Source: Candidatus Bathyarchaeota archaeon
GTDB taxonomy: Archaea; Thermoproteota; Bathyarchaeia; RBG-16-48-13; GCA-020355125
Direction: 5' to 3'
Assembly: GCA_030607815.1 (NCBI GenBank)
Contig: JAUWJG010000042.1
Coordinates: 1 to 7,142, forward strand
Length of the DNA: 7,142 nt
The notes under the pieces are model-generated. The model saw only the letters and a program-made list of their open reading frames with translations, searched no databases and had not been told where the DNA came from. The position numbers and the translations under genes are program-made. Positions 4,160 to 7,142 of the stretch are shown here, one piece after another (position 1 is the first letter of the stretch; every line of letters begins with the position of its first letter).

Positions 4160-5401
4160 TTGGATTCAGTTCAAGCATTAAGATGTAAAGAATGTGGAAA
4201 AACATACCCTCTTAAGAAGATATACATGTGTGAAAAGTGTTATGCACCTCTAGAAGTCATTTACGATTATGAATCTATACATCTTAAAAGGAGCAATTTC
4301 AGAAATAGACCGAAGACCATGTGGCGTTATAGAGAGCTGTTACCAGTGAGCAGCAGATCAAAGATCGTTGATCTACATACAGGATATACTCCACTTCAAA
4401 AAGCAAATAGGCTTGGGAAAATTTTAGGATTGAAAAATCTATACATAAAAAATGATACAGTTAATCCTACATATTCATTCAAGGACAGACCAGTCTCAGT
4501 CGCTGTTACGAAAGCTATAGAATTCAACGCAGAGGCGATAGGATGTGCATCAACAGGGAATCTAGCAGCTTCCTCAGCAGCCCATGCAGCAAAGGCTGGA
4601 ATTCCGTGCTATGTATTCATTCCTAATGATACAGAACATAACAAAATCGTACAAATCGCGTCTTATGGAGCCAAAATACTTGTGGTTAATGGAACATATG
4701 ATGAAGCAAATAGACTTGCTATGCAAGTGGCAGAGGAATATAATTGGGTTTTCGCTAATTTTAACGTGAGACCTTATTATGTTGAAGGATCTAAAACTTT
4801 AGCTTTTGAAGTATGTGAACAGTTAGATTGGAATCCTCCCGATCACGTTATTGTTCCAACAGGAAGTGGGGCTTTATTGTGTGCAATCAGTAAAGGTTTC
4901 AATGAATTTGAAAAACTCAGTCTCATCGAACACGCGAATGTTAAGATATCATGTGCGCAACCTTATGGATGTTCGCCCATAGTAAACGCTTTTAAGAAGG
5001 GGGCAAATGTCGTAGAACCCTTAGAGTATCCCGAGACGATAGCAAAGAGCTTAGCTATTGGAGATCCAGGTGACGGAGACTATGCTATTAAAAAAGTGAG
5101 AGATTCAGATGGTTATGCGGAGTCTGCAACAGATGAAGAGATCATTGAAGCAATTAAGCTTCTTGCTAAAACTGAAGGTGTGTTTGCAGAACCTGCAGGC
5201 GGGGTAACAGTGGCTGTGTTGAAGAAACTGATTGAGAGAGGATGTATCTCTACGGATGAGAGAGTTGTATGTTACATTACTGGAAATGGATTAAAGACCA
5301 CAGAGGTAATAGCTAACCAACTCCCAAACCCAACTGAAATACACCCAAATCTTGACTCGTTTAAAACTGTATTAAATCGTAAGGAAGTGATAAGTTGGTA
5401 A
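4160..5401 (+). CDS. Threonine-synthase-fold PLP enzyme with N-terminal zinc ribbon; possible carrier-dependent cysteine/homocysteine synthase
   Basis: 413 residues, type II PLP fold. An N-terminal zinc ribbon (C9-x2-C12, C24-x2-C27) is typical of archaeal and actinobacterial ThrC. The PLP lysine is K108 in S-F-K-D-R. S-T-G-N-L-A (131-136) is the substrate/PLP loop and T-G-S-G-A (234-238) the phosphate-binding loop. The family converts O-phosphohomoserine to threonine, and related enzymes include cysteate synthase acting on O-phosphoserine. Here the lysine is flanked by N-P-T-Y-S-F-K-D-R-P, where classical ThrC as I remember it has N-P-T-G-S-F-K-D-R-G. The TTG start is supported by an SD. The last 7 bases overlap a CysO-like sulfur carrier, followed by an E1, so a sulfur-accepting beta- or gamma-replacement reaction is a serious alternative to threonine synthesis. 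Fold is certain, substrate not. I recall similar ThrC/MoaD-like neighbours in actinobacteria. Confidence 0.88.
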   Translation: MDSVQALRCKECGKTYPLKKIYMCEKCYAPLEVIYDYESIHLKRSNFRNRPKTMWRYRELLPVSSRSKIVDLHTGYTPLQKANRLGKILGLKNLYIKNDTVNPTYSFKDRPVSVAVTKAIEFNAEAIGCASTGNLAASSAAHAAKAGIPCYVFIPNDTEHNKIVQIASYGAKILVVNGTYDEANRLAMQVAEEYNWVFANFNVRPYYVEGSKTLAFEVCEQLDWNPPDHVIVPTGSGALLCAISKGFNEFEKLSLIEHANVKISCAQPYGCSPIVNAFKKGANVVEPLEYPETIAKSLAIGDPGDGDYAIKKVRDSDGYAESATDEEIIEAIKLLAKTEGVFAEPAGGVTVAVLKKLIERGCISTDERVVCYITGNGLKTTEVIANQLPNPTEIHPNLDSFKTVLNRKEVISW

Positions 5402-5670
5402 AGATAGTTTTCCCTTCAATAATTGCTAAGGTTACGAATGGTGAAAGAGAAGTCATAATATCAGCTTCAACAATAAACGAAGCTCTTGCACAATTAAGTT
5501 CAAGATATGGTAAGTCGTTTGAGGAAACAATCTTTGATTCTTCTGGAAAACCGAAACGTTTCATGAATTTTTACCTTAATGGTAGAAACATTCGTTTCAT
5601 AAATAATTTGAGTACTTCCCTTAAGAACACAGATGTTTTGACCATATTACCAAGTATAGGTGGAGGTTAA
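5395..5670 (+). CDS. CysO/MoaD/SAMP-like ubiquitin-fold sulfur carrier
   Basis: 91 residues, beta-grasp fold, ending I-G-G-G with no residue after the last glycine. E1-activated carriers end in Gly-Gly, which becomes a thiocarboxylate or is joined to lysines. From memory, the match to mycobacterial CysO is close in several blocks: F-P-S-I near the start, K-R-F-M-N-F-Y-L-N-G (54-63), I-R-F, and L-T-I-L-P-S-I-G-G-G at the end. CysO carries sulfide to a PLP cysteine synthase and is then cleaved by a JAMM peptidase; archaeal SAMPs also serve tRNA thiolation, molybdopterin and protein tagging. The TTG start (5395) lies inside the end of the preceding gene, with an SD-like GGAAGTGA 4 bases before it, so translation is probably coupled. 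Its tail needs no trimming. There is no cysteine in the protein, usual for carriers. Confidence 0.9.
   Translation: MVKIVFPSIIAKVTNGEREVIISASTINEALAQLSSRYGKSFEETIFDSSGKPKRFMNFYLNGRNIRFINNLSTSLKNTDVLTILPSIGGG
5662..5667 (+). promoter_or_regulatory. SD of the E1 gene embedded in the carrier's Gly-Gly-Gly codons
   Basis: GGAGGT is formed by the last two glycine codons (GGA GGT) just before TAA 5668-5670 and lies 9 bases before TTG 5677-5679. It supports the TTG start of the E1 gene. The same bases encode the carrier's functional tail. Confidence 0.7.
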
Positions 5671-5676
5671 ACCAAA

Positions 5677-6720
5677 TTGTCCCTATCGGATAATGAACTA
5701 AAGCGTTACTCCAGACAGATTGTTCTCAGAGAGATAGGGATTAAAGGGCAAAAAAAGTTAAAGAACTCGCGCGTCTGCATAATCGGGATTGGAGGACTCG
5801 GGTGTTACTCAGCTATTCAACTTACATCAATGGGTGTAGGGTATATTAGGTTGATTGATCAAGACGTGGTCGATATCACTAATCTCCATAGACAGATACT
5901 TTATGACATGGAATCAGTAGGATATCCTAAGGTTGAAATTGCTCAAAAAAGGTTAAAGGCGCTAAATCCAAATGTGAAGATAGACGCGTTACCATTAACA
6001 ATAAACGAAGAGTCCGCAGAAAAAGCGATAAACGGGGTAGATGTAGTCATTGATGGATTAGACAGATTCGGTCCCCGAAGAGCCATCAACAGGGCATGTT
6101 TCAAGAATGATATTCCATATATTTATGGCGGTGCTCTCGAAACATATGGTAATGTGAGCACATTTATACCTCGAAAAACAGCTTGCCTTGAATGTTTTAC
6201 AGGAACATTAAGCGATGAAGGTTTACCAACATGTGAAACAGTGGGGGTTTTACCATCAATATTAGCTGCTGTTACAAGCGTGCAAGTTAGTGAGGCCTTG
6301 CATCTATTTTTAGGTGAAGAGCCTTCATTGGCTAACAAATTACTCTTCACAGATATTTATTCTTTAAATTTCACGATAATAGATATTGCCAAAAGAGAGA
6401 ATTGTCAAACATGTGGAACTAAAACGATTGAAGCAAAATCAACATTCACGGAGTCTAAAGTTGTGGAACTTTGTGGTAAAGACACATTCATGGCATCACC
6501 TAGAACCCCATTAGCGTTGAATCTAGATCAGATTACTCCATTGCTTGAAAAACGTTTCAAGATAAAGCTCCGCTCAAATTTCGGAATCTCCTTTGAGCAT
6601 TCAAAGGGTATAACGATAAGTCTAATGAAGACGGGAAATGCTTTAATCAAAGGATTATCAGATAGAAAAGACGCTGTCAAAATATACAACGAACTCATGG
6701 AGATTATGCAAAATATCTGA
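5677..6720 (+). CDS. E1-like activating enzyme (MoeB/ThiF/UbaA family) with extra C-terminal domain
   Basis: 347 residues. The N-terminal R-Y-S-R-Q and the ATP loop G37-x-G-G-L-G42 start the adenylation domain. L-I-D-x-D-x-V-D (59-66) is the nucleotide-binding strand and N-L-H-R-Q (69-73) follows. Zinc ligands are C170-x2-C173 and C243-x2-C246. C186 in T-C-E-T-x-G-V sits where MoeB/ThiF/UBA proteins have their catalytic cysteine. The enzyme should adenylate the carrier's C-terminal glycine and pass it on for thiocarboxylation or conjugation. Residue 130 is R where MoeB has N (D-N-F becomes D-R-F). About 95 residues follow the zinc site; they are not a rhodanese (no C-x5-R loop) and look like a small alpha/beta C-terminal domain, possibly for carrier docking. 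The gene starts with TTG six bases after the carrier stop. Confidence 0.92.
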   Translation: MSLSDNELKRYSRQIVLREIGIKGQKKLKNSRVCIIGIGGLGCYSAIQLTSMGVGYIRLIDQDVVDITNLHRQILYDMESVGYPKVEIAQKRLKALNPNVKIDALPLTINEESAEKAINGVDVVIDGLDRFGPRRAINRACFKNDIPYIYGGALETYGNVSTFIPRKTACLECFTGTLSDEGLPTCETVGVLPSILAAVTSVQVSEALHLFLGEEPSLANKLLFTDIYSLNFTIIDIAKRENCQTCGTKTIEAKSTFTESKVVELCGKDTFMASPRTPLALNLDQITPLLEKRFKIKLRSNFGISFEHSKGITISLMKTGNALIKGLSDRKDAVKIYNELMEIMQNI

Positions 6721-6730
6721 TCACCAATAA

Positions 6731-7133
6731 TTTAGAAAAGTAGCCATATCATCAAAAATTCATCTTTCGACAGTGTATCTTATGCATTAACCGTTGATTC
6801 AACTTCAGCAGCCCATTTCATGAAAGTTCATGTTTTATTCACGTGTGGAGTAGTCCGAAGATTAGTAAAAGATAAGGCTGATGAGATAGGAATGGAGACG
6901 GATGAATGTGTAAGAGAGGGGGAATCGAGTTGGGGATAGAAAAGGGCTATATGACAAAAATCTCGGAGATGATGAACGATCTAAAAGGTTTTGGTGGAAA
7001 AATCTATGCTTGTTCTACAGCCATAGCATTCCGTAACATTGAAATAAATGATTTGGGGGAAACGGTTGATGAAGTTACAGGCATATTATCGTTTCTTGAA
7101 AAGACAGATGGTGCAATAATGCTATACATATAA
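6731..7133 (+). pseudogene. Frameshifted DsrE-family sulfur-relay gene, no start codon
   Basis: Three frame segments together rebuild one DsrE-like protein of about 133 residues. Segment 1 (6731-6748, R-K-V-A-I) sits where the family's first strand starts, but its first codon is TTT instead of a start. Segment 2 (6751 to about 6918) gives N-S-S-F-D-S-V-S-Y-A-L and V-H-V-L-F-T-C-G, typical of DsrE. Segment 3 (about 6918-7133) gives K-I-S-E-M, K-I-Y-A-C (cysteine codon 7011-7013, the usual active-site position) and a final strand M-L-Y-I. Joining the segments needs one added base near 6749-6750 and one in the G5 run at 6918-6922. DsrE-fold proteins carry persulfide in sulfur relay. It begins 10 bases after the E1 stop, so it was probably the last gene of the operon. 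Decay is favoured; assembly errors are possible. Confidence 0.75.
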
Positions 7134-7140
7134 TCTTTTT
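7134..7140 (+). terminator. Possible T-rich terminator after the DsrE remnant
   Basis: TCTTTTT directly follows the TAA at 7131-7133. Archaeal termination often needs only a T-rich stretch on the coding strand. The window ends two bases later, so its full extent cannot be seen. Confidence 0.3.
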
Positions 7141-7142
7141 CA

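Noticed and set aside
4584..4769. 61-codon open frame on plus inside the ThrC-like gene
   Set aside because: It is out of frame with a strongly supported gene and has no recognisable features.
5361..5564. 67-codon open frame on minus opposite the carrier gene
   Set aside because: It is antisense to a well-supported ubiquitin-fold gene and has no family resemblance.
6123..6350. 75-codon open frame on minus opposite the E1 gene
   Set aside because: It is antisense to conserved E1 motifs, including the catalytic cysteine region; a shadow frame.
6906..7133. Reading the 75-codon ATG ORF as a complete small gene
   Set aside because: The preceding bases in another frame encode the missing N-terminal half of the same DsrE-like domain, so this is the tail of a frameshifted gene. 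The ATG is preceded at once by an in-frame TGA and lacks a well-placed SD.
1..7142. CRISPR array, insertion sequence, integrase or phage genes
   Set aside because: No regularly spaced repeats, transposase motifs, terminal inverted repeats or attachment-type duplications were seen on either strand. The window looks like ordinary metabolic chromosome.

Overview
The window reads as a piece of an AT-rich archaeal chromosome. The evidence is TATA-like boxes about 25 bases before predicted starts, at least one apparently leaderless gene, TTG starts behind good Shine-Dalgarno (SD) sequences, and archaeal-type proteins: a COG2522-like helix-turn-helix regulator, a stand-alone Lrp/AsnC ligand-binding domain, a JAMM peptidase and an archaeal-style ubiquitin-like/E1 pair. 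The exact lineage cannot be fixed by eye. An uncultured TACK-type or Asgard-type archaeon is possible, but that is a guess.

Layout. The left edge (1-138) is the rubredoxin-like tail of a rubrerythrin on the plus strand. From 433 to 4061 everything recognisable is on the minus strand. In transcription order, right to left, it runs: HTH regulator, JAMM peptidase, Lrp/AsnC-like RAM-domain protein, PP-loop sulfur-transfer (ThiI-like) enzyme, a WCGWC thioredoxin-fold protein, and a thioredoxin with an unusual CHFC site. The gaps between these genes are fairly large and several have their own TATA-like boxes, so they look like separate transcription units. The 333-base gap at 1301-1633 holds a hairpin, a strong SD and two tiny ORFs of doubtful status.

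From 4160 to 7133 a tight plus-strand operon diverges from the regulator. It contains a threonine-synthase-fold PLP enzyme, a CysO/MoaD/SAMP-like beta-grasp sulfur carrier ending in Gly-Gly-Gly, an E1/MoeB/ThiF-like activating enzyme, and the remains of a DsrE-family sulfur-relay gene. The last is broken by two apparent one-base losses and has no start codon. All three intact genes start with TTG. The first two overlap by 7 bases, and the SD of the E1 gene is made from the codons of the carrier's Gly-Gly-Gly tail. A perfect 19-base palindrome lies in the divergent promoter region.

How the genes may work together (inference). The E1 would adenylate and thiocarboxylate the carrier. The PLP enzyme would make an aminoacrylate-type or vinylglycine-type intermediate from a phosphorylated amino acid and receive sulfur from the carrier. 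The JAMM peptidase across the divergent promoter would release the new amino acid from the carrier. This matches the logic of the mycobacterial CysM-CysO-Mec+ route and Wolinella HcyS/HcyD/HcyF, but with a ThrC-type enzyme as the PLP partner. A three-cysteine regulator, a thiolation-type PP-loop enzyme and two thioredoxin-fold proteins next door give the region an overall sulfur/redox theme.
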